The notes beneath the pieces were generated by a model, which saw nothing but the letters and a program-made list of their open reading frames with translations, was not told the DNA's origin and did not search any database. A stretch of DNA of 36,792 nucleotides from Thermoplasmata archaeon (GTDB lineage Archaea > Thermoplasmatota > Thermoplasmata > Thermoplasmatales > Thermoplasmataceae): assembly GCA_021817455.1 (NCBI GenBank), contig JAKAUW010000003.1:1-36792 (forward strand), written 5' to 3'. The position numbers and the translations under genes are program-made. Shown here piece after piece: positions 1-8,449 of the stretch (its first letter is position 1; each line of letters opens with the position of its first letter).

Positions 1-741
1 TTCGACCATTATGAGCTCGTGTTCTCTGGTTCTTCTAATAATATCAACAATATAGGACATTATCTCTTCGCTTGCATGAACCTTTGAAACTTCTTTCCGA
101 AGGCTCAGGATCTTAGTTGCATCAACATCGTTGTCAACGTCATCATTCGGGAGAGTAATGGATTTGAGGATGTTGAGTTCTTCCTCCCTGGAAGGGTAAC
201 TGAGTATATACCTGAACAGGAAACGATCCATCAGTGCTTCAGCAAGGGGGAATGTTCCTTCCTGCTCAATTGGGTTCTGAGTTGCAATGACAAGAAACGG
301 GGACGGCAGGTCGTGGTCGTCGCCTCCAACTGATACTTTCTTCTCTTCCATGCCTTCAAGAAGGGCAGACTGCACCTTGGCGGGAGTTCTGTTTATTTCA
401 TCAGCAAGGAGAACATTGGCGAATATTGGTCCTTTCCTGAACTGGAGGTGCCTTTCCTCGAGGTTGAATACCATGGTTCCCGTGATATCTGTGGGCAGCA
501 TATCCGGGGTGAACTGTATCCTCTTGAAATCCATGCACAGGTGCCTTGAAAATTCACTTGCAAGCATTGTCTTTGCAAGACCTGGAACACCTTCCAGCAA
601 TACATGGTTGTTGCTGAGCAGTGCTATGAACATGAAGCGGACTATCCGTTCGGATCCGATCACTTTCTTCCCTATCCTGGTTTCTATTTTCCTGACACTG
701 TCCCTTAAGCTGCCAATATCCACAAATTCATTTTCGGTCAT
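1..741 (-). CDS. MoxR-family AAA+ ATPase (3' end cut by window edge)
   Basis: The minus strand is open from the ATG at 741 to base 1, giving 247 residues without a stop, so the C-terminal lid domain is missing. Visible motifs are Walker A GVPGLAKT (about 51-58), Walker B LLADEIN (about 111-117), sensor 1 ATQNP (about 153-157) and the arginine-finger region MDRF (about 171-174). This order is typical of MoxR ATPases, which act as chaperone-like remodellers, usually beside DUF58, von Willebrand or transglutaminase-type proteins. The start overlaps the stop of the upstream 165-residue gene in an ATGA arrangement, so the two are translationally coupled. The family call is firm. The client is unknown; context suggests the surface protein at the head of the cluster. 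Confidence 0.93.
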   Translation of the reverse strand, partial: MTENEFVDIGSLRDSVRKIETRIGKKVIGSERIVRFMFIALLSNNHVLLEGVPGLAKTMLASEFSRHLCMDFKRIQFTPDMLPTDITGTMVFNLEERHLQFRKGPIFANVLLADEINRTPAKVQSALLEGMEEKKVSVGGDDHDLPSPFLVIATQNPIEQEGTFPLAEALMDRFLFRYILSYPSREEELNILKSITLPNDDVDNDVDATKILSLRKEVSKVHASEEIMSYIVDIIRRTREHELIMVE

Positions 742-1235
742 AAGATCCTGCCCTCCTCCTGCTCAAATTCAACCCTGTCAAACTTGTTCCCCCTGAACTG
801 ATTATAAAGTTTCAGAATGTCATCAAATGTCTTCTTCCTGCCTTCAACGCCCCTCTGCCTCTTTTTTTTCCTTCCGGAGTGGCTCATTGATAAATATTTT
901 CTGTACTGTTTCTGCAGGTTCTTGAAGTACTCATGGTAATTCAGTAGTGATTCAAATTCGGTAGAAATCGGCCCAAGGAAATACTCATAGTCATCTGTCT
1001 TGATCTTCTCTGCCTCCCTGTTGAAAAAATCCCTTGGAACAATGAATTTCTCCCTCTTCTGCTCCAAAGTTGGGGGGCCGTCTATCTTTGTTTTTCTCGA
1101 ATAGTGCCTTATAGCTATGGAAGCTGCAAGCAGCATTATGACAGGAACAACAAAACTCAGCAGGAAAACAGGGTTATGTGTCACATTGCTGAAGAAATTG
1201 GACGCCAACTGACCATAAAAGGAAGCGCCTGCCAT
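738..1235 (-). CDS. Small membrane-anchored protein of the MoxR cluster
   Basis: This 165-residue protein has one clear hydrophobic helix near the N-terminus (about residues 22-43), followed by a basic, charged soluble tail. The tail has a strongly basic patch (GRKKKRQRG, about 122-130) and a helical C-terminus rich in Glu and Arg. By the positive-inside rule the tail is probably cytoplasmic, where it could meet the MoxR ATPase encoded next. The gene overlaps the upstream gene by one base (TAATG) and the moxR gene by four. I do not recognise a domain family. In MoxR operons such positions are often held by small membrane partners, so a role as adaptor or anchor is inference. Confidence 0.75.
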   Translation of the reverse strand: MAGASFYGQLASNFFSNVTHNPVFLLSFVVPVIMLLAASIAIRHYSRKTKIDGPPTLEQKREKFIVPRDFFNREAEKIKTDDYEYFLGPISTEFESLLNYHEYFKNLQKQYRKYLSMSHSGRKKKRQRGVEGRKKTFDDILKLYNQFRGNKFDRVEFEQEEGRIL

Positions 1236-1804
1236 TACCTGATCCCTTCGTCATGCCTTGCGAAGTAGAGCTGCATTATATCCATATAGTTGTAAATCTC
1301 TGAGAACCTTGACACCAGCTCCTCTCCGTCAAAATCATAATCACTGGAATATCTTGCCTTTTCGTAATAATTCAAATAGAATGATGTAAGCTTTTTCAAT
1401 GCGTTGATCCGGGAGGCAAGGTTTTCATTGTCTGGGTTCACCCTCTCCATTGCCTCAATAATGGTGGAGCTGTCAACATACCCCACTTCCGGAACCTTTA
1501 CATTAAGGGTCCCAAGTTCATTTATGAAGAAATGCCTGTTTCCGTCATTGTTGGAATTTCCTGTCTTGAAATATCTGGCATAATCATCTCTGGCAGCCCT
1601 GAACAGTGTCTGGGCAGCCTTGTTTAGATCATTTTCCCCTATCTGCTTCCTAGCATCTAGAACTGGAGGAATGTCTCCCACAGTCTTCACTTCAACGACT
1701 GTTTCCACACCCTCGTTGCTGAATCTGCTTCTCCTCTTTACTGCTTTCGGCTCCTTGGACCTTTTCGTCTTTACTTTTTTTGTATTGTTTGCAAATAATG
1801 CCAC
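1235..1804 (-). CDS. DUF4129-like soluble protein of the MoxR cluster
   Basis: The 189 residues have no membrane segment. The N-terminus is very basic (about residues 9-27, Lys/Arg-rich) and the rest looks helical. The C-terminal part, with LTSFYLNYYEKARYS (about 140-154) followed by acidic and aromatic residues, resembles the C-terminal domain called DUF4129, which often ends transglutaminase-like proteins in MoxR operons. I match this by eye only. The start lies 7 nt after the stop of the giant surface protein gene, and the stop overlaps the next start by one base, so it is almost certainly cotranscribed with both. A scaffold or adaptor role is inference. Confidence 0.7.
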   Translation of the reverse strand: MALFANNTKKVKTKRSKEPKAVKRRSRFSNEGVETVVEVKTVGDIPPVLDARKQIGENDLNKAAQTLFRAARDDYARYFKTGNSNNDGNRHFFINELGTLNVKVPEVGYVDSSTIIEAMERVNPDNENLASRINALKKLTSFYLNYYEKARYSSDYDFDGEELVSRFSEIYNYMDIMQLYFARHDEGIR

Positions 1805-1811
1805 TATGATA

Positions 1812-4694
1812 TCACCCCGTTAAGCTTGTTGTGTAATATGTTATTGTTAAGTTGACTCCTGACGCTACCTGCGTAAGTTCACTCGATGAAATATCGGCCG
1901 TAATTGATAAGGTAGTTTGCCCGCTTGATCCCAGCACGAAATAATTCGATATGTTGAACACATTACTGGTTGGATGGTAAACAGTGCCACTGTTCCCAAT
2001 CAAAAGTGTGGCATTGGACGGAACGTTCAAGTTAATGGCCACATTTGATATGTATTCAGTGAGTTTTGACTGGGTGCTGGTGAGGTTTGCCTTAAGTTTC
2101 AAGACCAGTGCAGGGAAGCTTACGTTTACAGGGACATTTTTCAACACTTCGCTGTTGTATTTGGCGTTGAATGACAGGGATGCATTTGGCGCTGATGAGT
2201 GTATTGTGAATGTTGTAGAGTTGACCAGATTGCTGCCGAGATAGGCACTGAAACTGTATGATCCCTGTGCAAGAGCCGTATAATTGCTTGAGATCCCAAG
2301 GGCGCCAACTCCCTTAGCAACCGAAATTCCAGGCCCTGAAAGATCGTAGGCCCATGAGGCATTGGTATTCCAGGAGAGTTTCAGGACGTAAGGAATAAGC
2401 TTTTCAGTTTGGATTTTCCCAGCCCCATTCAAGGACGCGGTAAAATTGAGCGTCACATAGTGGGCATCAGAATAGGTGAAATCATACTTGCCATTGGGCA
2501 GGACATAGTTGAACACAGTGTAATTTGACCCAGGACTTGTGCTGTTGTATGAAACAGGCAGACTAAGGCCAGTGACATTCAGCCCATTTGAAGGCACATT
2601 TGCATTGTAATACCCGGAAAGTGGGTTTGATAGGTTCAATGTGAGGTTGTAAACGGGCAGTGGATTCAGGTAGAGATCAAGAACCTGACCTGTCCCCTGA
2701 TACTGAGAAGTATTGACCAGTGTGGCAATTCCACTGTAGTCCACCATTTCAGGCAGAAGTATATATGAGCCGCCATAACTGAGATTCAGGTACGAGTAAC
2801 CGCTTGCATCGGTGAATCCAGCAACCTTCAGAGTAATGCCATTTACCCTGATGAACATCTCATAAGAGGTATTGTTTATAGATGATGTCTTAGTAACATT
2901 GTTCATCATCCTGACTAGCATGCTTACTGGAGTTGATGAATTGGTGCCTGGAGAGATGCCAGTTGAATTCTGAGTGCTGTTCAACTGGTTTGAAATTGAT
3001 GTGCCATTGACTCCCGGCAGCCCTGATCCTGATGGAGTGGTCCACTGGCTGGATCCAGGGGAAATGGAAGTCGTTGGTGAGATAGGTGTGGGAGGCAAAG
3101 TCTGGTTTCCTGCCACAGTAACTGTTGTATTTGAAGTTCCGAAACCTGGCTTGGATATGCTTATGTTATAAGTTCCACCCAAGAGGCTGATGTTGAACTG
3201 ACCAGTTGCATTGGTCTGAACAGTTGTCAGTACCCCTCCATTGTTGGAATAGACAGTAATAGTGGCATTTGTAAGGGAGCTGTTGTTTATTCCGTTAATA
3301 ACGCCACCGCTAAGATGATATACCTGGTTCGGTGAGGTTGTAACATAAATGTTCTGGCCGCCGATTGATTTTGCAAGGCTGCTCTCGTTCAGCCATGTGT
3401 CATAGAACTGGACCGAAGTAACATTTACGTGATAATCGCCGGTGAACAGCACATTCACCTTATAGTAACCAGTTGAGTTTGTTGCAATAATGTCATCGAA
3501 ATAAGTGCCGTTTACGCTTGTGTAAAGTGTGAAGCCCGTGTTTGGTATTGGCATGCCGGTCTGGGTAGAAATTACCTGCCCGGATATTGTAATATAACTG
3601 GGATTTCCGTAATTCACTTTTGAAATCTGGTTGCCCAGCCCCCTTGGCTCCCCATTTGTGATGCCGGTCTGGCCGGTGCTGGAGCTGAATGGATCAAGGG
3701 CATCTAGGGTAAAATTCTCATTTGTGGTGTTGTGATAAATATGAACAATCTGAGTGTAAGGCGTGTAGCCTTCAGCATCTATATTAATGTAATTTTTGCC
3801 GAAAGCCACAGATATGTTATAGAAACCGGTTGCTGTGGAAAGATTGGAACCATTGGCCACAACAGGTACACTGTCGAATACATCAGCATTAGAAATTCGG
3901 TCCCCGATTTTGTTGAATATGTATCCATTCATGTAGAATGCTGAACTGTTTGTTGAATTGAGGTTTAAGTTATATTTAGAAATGGAGGTATTGAAAACAT
4001 TGACAGTGGATGGGTCAGGGATGGATTCAAATCCGGATTTAACAGCCTTTATTTCGTACGGGCCATTGACCATGTTCACAGTGTATGAGCCTGAGCTGCT
4101 TGAAGAGTCGTAGTAATTGCCCCAGAAATTGATGAATGTAAGCGATACTCCAGGTATTGGTTTCCCCAGTGACTGGGTCAAACCGGATACTGAATACTTT
4201 GCCTGAGGAGTTAGTGATACATTCTGGTCAGGGATCGTTGATCCATGCCCTATGTAAACCGTCTCGTAAGCAGTGTTGTACTGGAAAACCTTGAAGGCAA
4301 AAACTCCCTGCCCTGAGGCTAGAATCTTGATATGGTAAAAGCCCGAAGCGTTAGTTCTCACAAGGGTGAGAGCCTGCATTACGGCAACGCCTAAAACTTG
4401 GTCTGCAATAGGTTGCGGTTTTTTACCTGCCGTGGTGGAAGCATTGAACACGTATCCCTGAAGTGTCACTGTAGTGTTCCCTGAGGGAGTGAATGACGTC
4501 TGGTTGAAACCCAGCCCGGGCTGGTTGAATGTCTGATTCTGGAAGATCTGGTAGGTTGGGGGCTTTATGTTCTTGGGAACATGGTTAAACTTAATAGTAG
4601 CTGGATTTGATGGGTAAGATACATGAAACATGAAGAATACACTGGATATTAGCACCATTCCCACAACGAGAAGGGCTATACTTTTTGGAGACAC
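1812..4694 (-). CDS. Large secreted, glycosylation-rich surface protein with carboxypeptidase-regulatory-like repeats
   Basis: 960 residues starting at a GTG. Residues about 5-24 form a signal peptide or signal anchor; no second membrane helix is visible at the C-terminus. From about 74 to 530 there are roughly five beta-sandwich-like units, each opening with a pattern like SGxV..., then polar turns, then ATGxYxI/V and a final ISKPGF-like strand, as in CarboxypepD_reg folds. A Pro/Ser/Gly/Thr linker follows, then a further beta-rich region. Asn-X-Ser/Thr sequons occur by the dozen, which suits heavy N-glycosylation of an acidophile's cell surface. It heads the MoxR cluster. Role: surface or envelope structural protein or adhesin, inferred. 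No catalytic motif was found. Confidence 0.85.
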   Translation of the reverse strand: MSPKSIALLVVGMVLISSVFFMFHVSYPSNPATIKFNHVPKNIKPPTYQIFQNQTFNQPGLGFNQTSFTPSGNTTVTLQGYVFNASTTAGKKPQPIADQVLGVAVMQALTLVRTNASGFYHIKILASGQGVFAFKVFQYNTAYETVYIGHGSTIPDQNVSLTPQAKYSVSGLTQSLGKPIPGVSLTFINFWGNYYDSSSSSGSYTVNMVNGPYEIKAVKSGFESIPDPSTVNVFNTSISKYNLNLNSTNSSAFYMNGYIFNKIGDRISNADVFDSVPVVANGSNLSTATGFYNISVAFGKNYINIDAEGYTPYTQIVHIYHNTTNENFTLDALDPFSSSTGQTGITNGEPRGLGNQISKVNYGNPSYITISGQVISTQTGMPIPNTGFTLYTSVNGTYFDDIIATNSTGYYKVNVLFTGDYHVNVTSVQFYDTWLNESSLAKSIGGQNIYVTTSPNQVYHLSGGVINGINNSSLTNATITVYSNNGGVLTTVQTNATGQFNISLLGGTYNISISKPGFGTSNTTVTVAGNQTLPPTPISPTTSISPGSSQWTTPSGSGLPGVNGTSISNQLNSTQNSTGISPGTNSSTPVSMLVRMMNNVTKTSSINNTSYEMFIRVNGITLKVAGFTDASGYSYLNLSYGGSYILLPEMVDYSGIATLVNTSQYQGTGQVLDLYLNPLPVYNLTLNLSNPLSGYYNANVPSNGLNVTGLSLPVSYNSTSPGSNYTVFNYVLPNGKYDFTYSDAHYVTLNFTASLNGAGKIQTEKLIPYVLKLSWNTNASWAYDLSGPGISVAKGVGALGISSNYTALAQGSYSFSAYLGSNLVNSTTFTIHSSAPNASLSFNAKYNSEVLKNVPVNVSFPALVLKLKANLTSTQSKLTEYISNVAINLNVPSNATLLIGNSGTVYHPTSNVFNISNYFVLGSSGQTTLSITADISSSELTQVASGVNLTITYYTTSLTG

Positions 4695-4714
4695 TGTAGC
4701 TATTGAAACAATTG

Positions 4715-4726
4715 TATTATTTATTA
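4715..4726 (-). promoter_or_regulatory. TATA-like promoter element of the surface-protein operon
   Basis: On the minus strand this reads TAATAAATAATA and its centre lies about 26 nt before the GTG start. No Shine-Dalgarno-like sequence separates it from the start. The spacing fits an archaeal TATA box with transcription starting at or next to the GTG, giving a leaderless mRNA. Confidence 0.55.
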
Positions 4727-4768
4727 GTTTCTAATGTCAATAATGATTTGGAGCGCTAAAAATAAGGG

Positions 4769-6346
4769 TCAGTTGCGCACCTTGACGGCTACACCTTTTT
4801 TGAGATCGATCATCGCCCTGGCAGGCATTTTCGCTATTCCCACACCCTTCAATTCTCCGGCGTGGTGTAGAACCACTTCGTCTTCCTGCCTCACATCATC
4901 AGTCGCATTGAGCACGCCAACAGCATAGATGTTTGCAGTGGGCTTGAAATTGTCAATCTCCACAAGGTACTTGCCATTCTCGATGAACCACGGTGCTGAC
5001 TGCTTGTTGATTGTAAATTTCCCAAGCATTTCATTGAATACCAGGACGGGTTTGCCTTCTTTCACCAGCATCTCGCTGTTGTAATTCTTCACTATCTTAC
5101 ACCCTGCCATATACTTTGATATCCAGCTTCCAAACTGGTATTCAGCTATTTTAGTGAATCTCTCCATCTTCTGGTTGTAACTCCCCTTAGGTGGATGACC
5201 TGCCAACAATGTAGCAACTGTATCCTTCAGCTTGACAAGCGAGGAATCGTTCCGGTCCCATTTCACCAGTATTGAATTCGCCGGTAGGTGGTCCATGATG
5301 AATTCCAGGTCATTATCTACGAACACGACTACCCTTTCGTAGGAATTGTTTCTGAAATAAGCCTCGATTACGTTGTTGATCATCAGTTTTTCATCCTCAT
5401 ACCATTCCCCTATGACAGGGATATCATAATATGAAGCAGGATATGTCTGTTCGAGATCCCTTGGGACAAGCCCCACGGGTGAGGTTATTATAAGTTCGTG
5501 CACCTGGTTTCTCATCCCTCCAATGGCCTCAATTATTCTTTTATGGGATTTGGAACTGGAATAGGGCTTCCTCGCCGAGCATGGCATAAGGACTGCAACT
5601 CTCCTGTTTTCAGGTTTCCTGTAATCATTGGATATATAATCCCTATATCTGACCAGGTCAGGTCTCCTCAGGGATTCGAGCGAGTTTGCCTTTACGTATT
5701 GAGTTCTCCTGGGAAAGAAGTGTTCCCCTTCCTTTTTTATGTCATTGTCCAATAGGCGAAGAACTTCCACGGCCTTGGAAGAGATCTGATATTTTTCTAC
5801 CAGCTCCCTCAGTGTTCCGGATTTTATGCTTTGGGAGAGAACAGGAAGGATTTCCCTGACAAAAGTGATGTTTTGTTCAGAGGCAGGATCAGTTGCTTTC
5901 ATCCGGCCAAAAATAGTGAATTTATAGCCCGCGCTCGTTTCCATCCTCAAGGTGCTGTCGTCAAACAATGAGACCCCTGCATAAACCAGAATGGGAATTA
6001 GATAAGGATCTGCAACCCCCTGAAGGTAGATGAGCCTACTCATCCCGTATTTTCTGCGTATCTCCGTCAGTTTTTCAACTAGCTTCCTGGGCCTCTGAAT
6101 GAGCTGGGCTCCATCTGGTATTATTACTATATCTTCAGTTAGCCACTCTCCATTTTGCATGAGTGATGCGGCCTCTGCATTTTTTGTTTCAGTTGCAGGC
6201 ATTCCCCGCTGCCCTAGAACTTCTATGATTCCATCGGTTCTCCTGACCTGTTCACCCTTAGTTGTATCGAGAATGCACGGATACGGCATTTTTCCTTCGA
6301 CTGAACCAGTTCTTGCGAACCCAAAAAAGGCTTCATCTATGATCAT
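4769..6346 (-). CDS. arcS: Archaeosine synthase ArcS (TGT paralogue with PUA domain)
   Basis: ArcS converts the 7-cyano-7-deazaguanine placed at position 15 of tRNA by TgtA toward archaeosine. The protein has a TGT-like N-terminal half without the usual TGT catalytic context. A central DUF5591-type core carries the ArcS signature PCSARKPYSSSKSHKR (about 255-270), that is PC-x3-KPY with following Ser and His. A C-terminal PUA domain (about 445-525) ends in the typical pattern of Gly, Ala and Val residues. The 525-residue length suits the shorter archaeal ArcS forms. The chosen ATG gives an N-terminus (FGFARTG...) close to the family's usual opening. The gene is transcribed away from the csl4 operon. 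Confidence 0.9.
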   Translation of the reverse strand: MIIDEAFFGFARTGSVEGKMPYPCILDTTKGEQVRRTDGIIEVLGQRGMPATETKNAEAASLMQNGEWLTEDIVIIPDGAQLIQRPRKLVEKLTEIRRKYGMSRLIYLQGVADPYLIPILVYAGVSLFDDSTLRMETSAGYKFTIFGRMKATDPASEQNITFVREILPVLSQSIKSGTLRELVEKYQISSKAVEVLRLLDNDIKKEGEHFFPRRTQYVKANSLESLRRPDLVRYRDYISNDYRKPENRRVAVLMPCSARKPYSSSKSHKRIIEAIGGMRNQVHELIITSPVGLVPRDLEQTYPASYYDIPVIGEWYEDEKLMINNVIEAYFRNNSYERVVVFVDNDLEFIMDHLPANSILVKWDRNDSSLVKLKDTVATLLAGHPPKGSYNQKMERFTKIAEYQFGSWISKYMAGCKIVKNYNSEMLVKEGKPVLVFNEMLGKFTINKQSAPWFIENGKYLVEIDNFKPTANIYAVGVLNATDDVRQEDEVVLHHAGELKGVGIAKMPARAMIDLKKGVAVKVRN

Positions 6347-6476
6347 GAGTGTTTCCTTATCACCTACTACCTAAATTCAATTGCTGAAAAATGGATCTGG
6401 AATACATCAGGGCTCCGAATCACAGATCCGCTGGTTGACAGTATATTGAAGAAGCCCGTAAAATCAGCGGGGAAAG

Positions 6477-6496
6477 GTTAATTAGTTACAATTAAC
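6477..6496. promoter_or_regulatory. Inverted repeat in the csl4 promoter region
   Basis: GTTAATT (6477-6483) and AATTAAC (6490-6496) form a perfect 7-bp inverted repeat with a 6-nt spacer. The A+T-rich left arm could itself be the TATA element of the csl4 operon, with transcription starting near 6505. That would put the TTG at 6499 outside the transcript and favours the ATG at 6544 as the csl4 start. The repeat could be an operator or simply the promoter core. Confidence 0.4.
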
Positions 6497-6543
6497 TGTT
6501 GAGTCTGAAAGCAGTGGTTCATTTATCTGACAAGCTGATTAAC

Positions 6544-7131
6544 ATGCAGGATACACAGAACGAAAAGGAAAACATTGTTTTGCCCGGTGATGTAATTGCA
6601 ACCGCAGAAGAATACGTCCCTGGCAAGAATACCATGGAAGAAAATGGAGATGTCGTAGCCATAGCTTATGGTTTACTTAGGAAAGATGATAAGGGATTGA
6701 CCGTCTCGGTACAGACTCCTAAGAAGAAAATCACCCTCCACAGTGGACAAATCGTTTATGGTCAGATAACCAAAATGGACCAGAGAAGGGCAAACGTTAA
6801 AGTTGGAGCAGTTTTTGACCGGCAGCTTGGACTGGTAGAATACGTTGCTGACGGTAGCATAGGCATGTCCTCACAATATGGGAGAAACAACGAGCCCAGC
6901 ATGCACATTGGAGATCTGATCAGGGCCAAAATCCTGCGGATTGGCGACAGGGGGCTCGACCTTGGGATATTCGGGAAGAACCTTGGGGTGCTCAGAACGC
7001 TGTGCACTAAATGCAGGCTGCCCATGGTAAAGAAGAATGCCGCACTGTACTGCGATAATTGTGAGCGGTCGGAGATCAGAAAGGTCGCAGAGGACTACGG
7101 AAAAATAAACATCATGGAGGATATGGCATGA
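6544..7131 (+). CDS. csl4: Exosome RNA-binding cap subunit Csl4
   Basis: 195 residues from the ATG at 6544; an in-frame TTG at 6499 would add 15 residues unlike other Csl4 proteins. Csl4 caps the archaeal exosome (Rrp41/Rrp42 hexamer) and recruits DnaG and RNA. Seen here are an N-terminal domain opening with VLPGDVIATAEEYVPG, a central S1 domain (about 65-140), and a C-terminal zinc ribbon with CTKC and CDNC pairs. The stop overlaps the start of the small coiled-coil gene in ATGA. Cotranscription with LSm makes this a compact RNA-metabolism operon. Confidence 0.92.
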   Translation: MQDTQNEKENIVLPGDVIATAEEYVPGKNTMEENGDVVAIAYGLLRKDDKGLTVSVQTPKKKITLHSGQIVYGQITKMDQRRANVKVGAVFDRQLGLVEYVADGSIGMSSQYGRNNEPSMHIGDLIRAKILRIGDRGLDLGIFGKNLGVLRTLCTKCRLPMVKKNAALYCDNCERSEIRKVAEDYGKINIMEDMA

Positions 7132-7289
7132 AAGGCGGAGTTTCAAACAAGGTAAATGACGTTGAAAAACTTTCAAATGAAGTAGTGACCATGAGGAAGG
7201 AACTTGAGGACGTCAAGGAAGTTCTCAAGGGCCTCATTCAGGTCATAATGAGCAGAGAAGAAGGACTAGACGAAGACGAATACAACTAA
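7128..7289 (+). CDS. 53-residue acidic coiled-coil protein between csl4 and LSm
   Basis: The ATG at 7128 overlaps the csl4 stop by four bases, and the TAA lies 11 nt before the LSm start, so this reading frame is very likely translated. The protein is almost all helix, with heptad-like Val/Leu/Ile spacing from about residue 9 to 41 (for example VEKLSNEVVTMRKELEDVKE) and an acidic tail (EEGLDEDEYN). It has no Cys, no membrane segment and no family that I recognise. A coiled-coil partner of Csl4 or LSm is a reasonable inference from position only. Confidence 0.75.
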   Translation: MKGGVSNKVNDVEKLSNEVVTMRKELEDVKEVLKGLIQVIMSREEGLDEDEYN

Positions 7290-7300
7290 AGGTGCGAAAT

Positions 7301-7516
7301 ATGATAATGCCTATGAAAATGTTGGAAGAAAACCTGAACAAGAAAGTTGCATTGCTGCTTAAGGATAACAGAGTACTGGAGGGAACACTCGCCGGATACG
7401 ATGAATACATGAACATGGTTCTAGATGAAGTAGAGGAAAATTCTGAAGACCTCAACAGGAAACTTGGAACTGTTATCATAAGGGGAAGCAACGTTGTCAG
7501 GATTTCTCCGAAGTAG
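7301..7516 (+). CDS. LSm / Sm-like archaeal RNA-binding protein
   Basis: 71 residues from the ATG at 7301, preceded by the ribosome site AAAGGTG seven bases upstream; the in-frame GTG at 7292 lies inside that site and is unlikely to be the start. The Sm1 motif is visible as KKVALLLKDNRVLEGTLAGYDEYMNMVLD and the Sm2 motif as LGTVIIRGSNVVRI. Archaeal LSm proteins form heptameric rings that bind U-rich RNA and tRNA fragments. It ends the csl4 operon and is followed by a terminator-like sequence. Confidence 0.93.
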   Translation: MIMPMKMLEENLNKKVALLLKDNRVLEGTLAGYDEYMNMVLDEVEENSEDLNRKLGTVIIRGSNVVRISPK

Positions 7517-7519
7517 ACC

Positions 7520-7555
7520 GGACTGATAGTTTAGTCCTAAATTTTCCATTTTTTT
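7520..7555 (+). terminator. Hairpin plus T-run after LSm
   Basis: GGACT (7520-7524) pairs with AGTCC (7533-7537) around an 8-nt loop, and a T-rich stretch ending in seven Ts (7549-7555) follows. It starts four bases after the LSm stop. Archaeal termination depends mainly on the T-run; the hairpin is weak and may be incidental. Confidence 0.5.
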
Positions 7556-7701
7556 GAAAACACATTTCCAATTCGACCCAAGCTTTTTTCACTCAATAAA
7601 TAGCTTTACTCAAGCCATGAAATGACATGCGGGCGAGTATCAGATTATCCCAGTTGGAAAGAATAAGCCCATCAAATACTCATTGGGTAGCTTCTTTGGA
7701 G

Positions 7702-7775
7702 GGCCGGGACCGGGAATTGAACCCGGGTCCGGGGATCCACAGTCCCCAAGGATAGCCCTCTACCCCATCCCGGCC
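7702..7775 (-). tRNA. tRNA-His (anticodon GTG)
   Basis: The minus strand folds as a cloverleaf with acceptor stem GCCGGGA/TCCCGGC, anticodon stem GGGGA/TCCCC around the loop CTGTGGA, and T stem CCGGG/CCCGG around TTCAATT. An extra 5' G (position -1, at 7775) faces C73 (7702), the identity feature of tRNA-His, and here it is encoded in the gene. CCA is not encoded and no intron is present. Confidence 0.96.
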
Positions 7776-7837
7776 ATTGCGTTGGGTAGGAGATTTTTAA
7801 CCCATTAATTATTATTTGCCTGACAGCTGTGCAGCCA

Positions 7838-8449
7838 TTACTGGTTTGGCTGTTCACAGTGAAAGAAAATTGCAGGGATGCCCATTATGTCACGGGTATG
7901 GTGCTCATACAGCCGCGGGACGCGAATTTCCATTTTCTGCTCCCTGATGATTGTTAATGATTTTGCATAATAAGACCGGATGAAATCTGCAGACTTCAAA
8001 TTGTGCAGGGAGTAGACATGTTTTCCAAGCCTGATTGCGGAATCCAGAAATTTCCTGTCTGCGCCTTCAGCAACCGAACCAAAGGGCGGGTTCATGAAGA
8101 CTGTGTCCACCGGTTCCCTGAAAGAAAGAATATCTCCCTGGATGATTTCTATATTGAAACCTTCAGCGTTCTTGCGTAGTGCCTCAACCTGATGTTCGTC
8201 CAGTTCCACTGCATATACTTTTTTGGCTCCAAGCGACGCTGCTCCAACAGAGAAAATCCCGTTTCCGGCACCAAAATCACCAATAACTTTGCCGTCCACA
8301 TTGCCATCAAGAAATGCCAGATAAAGAATCTCTGAAGCTACCCCTGCGCTCGTAGGGTACTGTTCCAGCTGGTTCCTGTACCTCAGTGGTTTCTGTAGCT
8401 TCTGCAGGTGAATTTCAAGATCCTTCTTGGACCTTATCTGTTTCTGCAT
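7838..8449 (-). CDS. METTL5-type RNA N6-adenine methyltransferase
   Basis: 203 residues of a class I SAM-dependent methyltransferase. The SAM-binding loop is DFGAGNG (about 58-64) and the adenine-N6 catalytic motif is NPPF (about 120-123). The N-terminal LEQYPT (about 28-33) and the segment VYSLHN after the catalytic motif match the METTL5/COG2263 family, which in eukaryotes modifies 18S rRNA. A small-subunit rRNA target here follows from the family and is not shown. The start follows the stop of the 107-residue gene directly (TAG-ATG), so the two form an operon. Confidence 0.88.
   Translation of the reverse strand: MQKQIRSKKDLEIHLQKLQKPLRYRNQLEQYPTSAGVASEILYLAFLDGNVDGKVIGDFGAGNGIFSVGAASLGAKKVYAVELDEHQVEALRKNAEGFNIEIIQGDILSFREPVDTVFMNPPFGSVAEGADRKFLDSAIRLGKHVYSLHNLKSADFIRSYYAKSLTIIREQKMEIRVPRLYEHHTRDIMGIPAIFFHCEQPNQ

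Noticed and set aside
287-796. Plus-strand 169-codon open frame
   Set aside because: It lies wholly over the moxR gene and the end of its neighbour on the minus strand, whose Walker, sensor and finger motifs are clear; the plus frame has no motif of its own.
3000-3130. Possible coding repeat or recombination site in the Pro/Ser/Thr-rich part of the surface gene
   Set aside because: The DNA is not a precise repeat; it is a low-complexity linker between domains.
6499-6543. TTG-led N-terminal extension of Csl4
   Set aside because: The likely transcription start is near or after this TTG, no ribosome site precedes it, and Csl4 proteins begin close to the ATG at 6544.
7672-7857. Minus-strand 61-codon frame
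   Set aside because: It runs through the tRNA-His gene and the end of the METTL5-like gene and has no start context.
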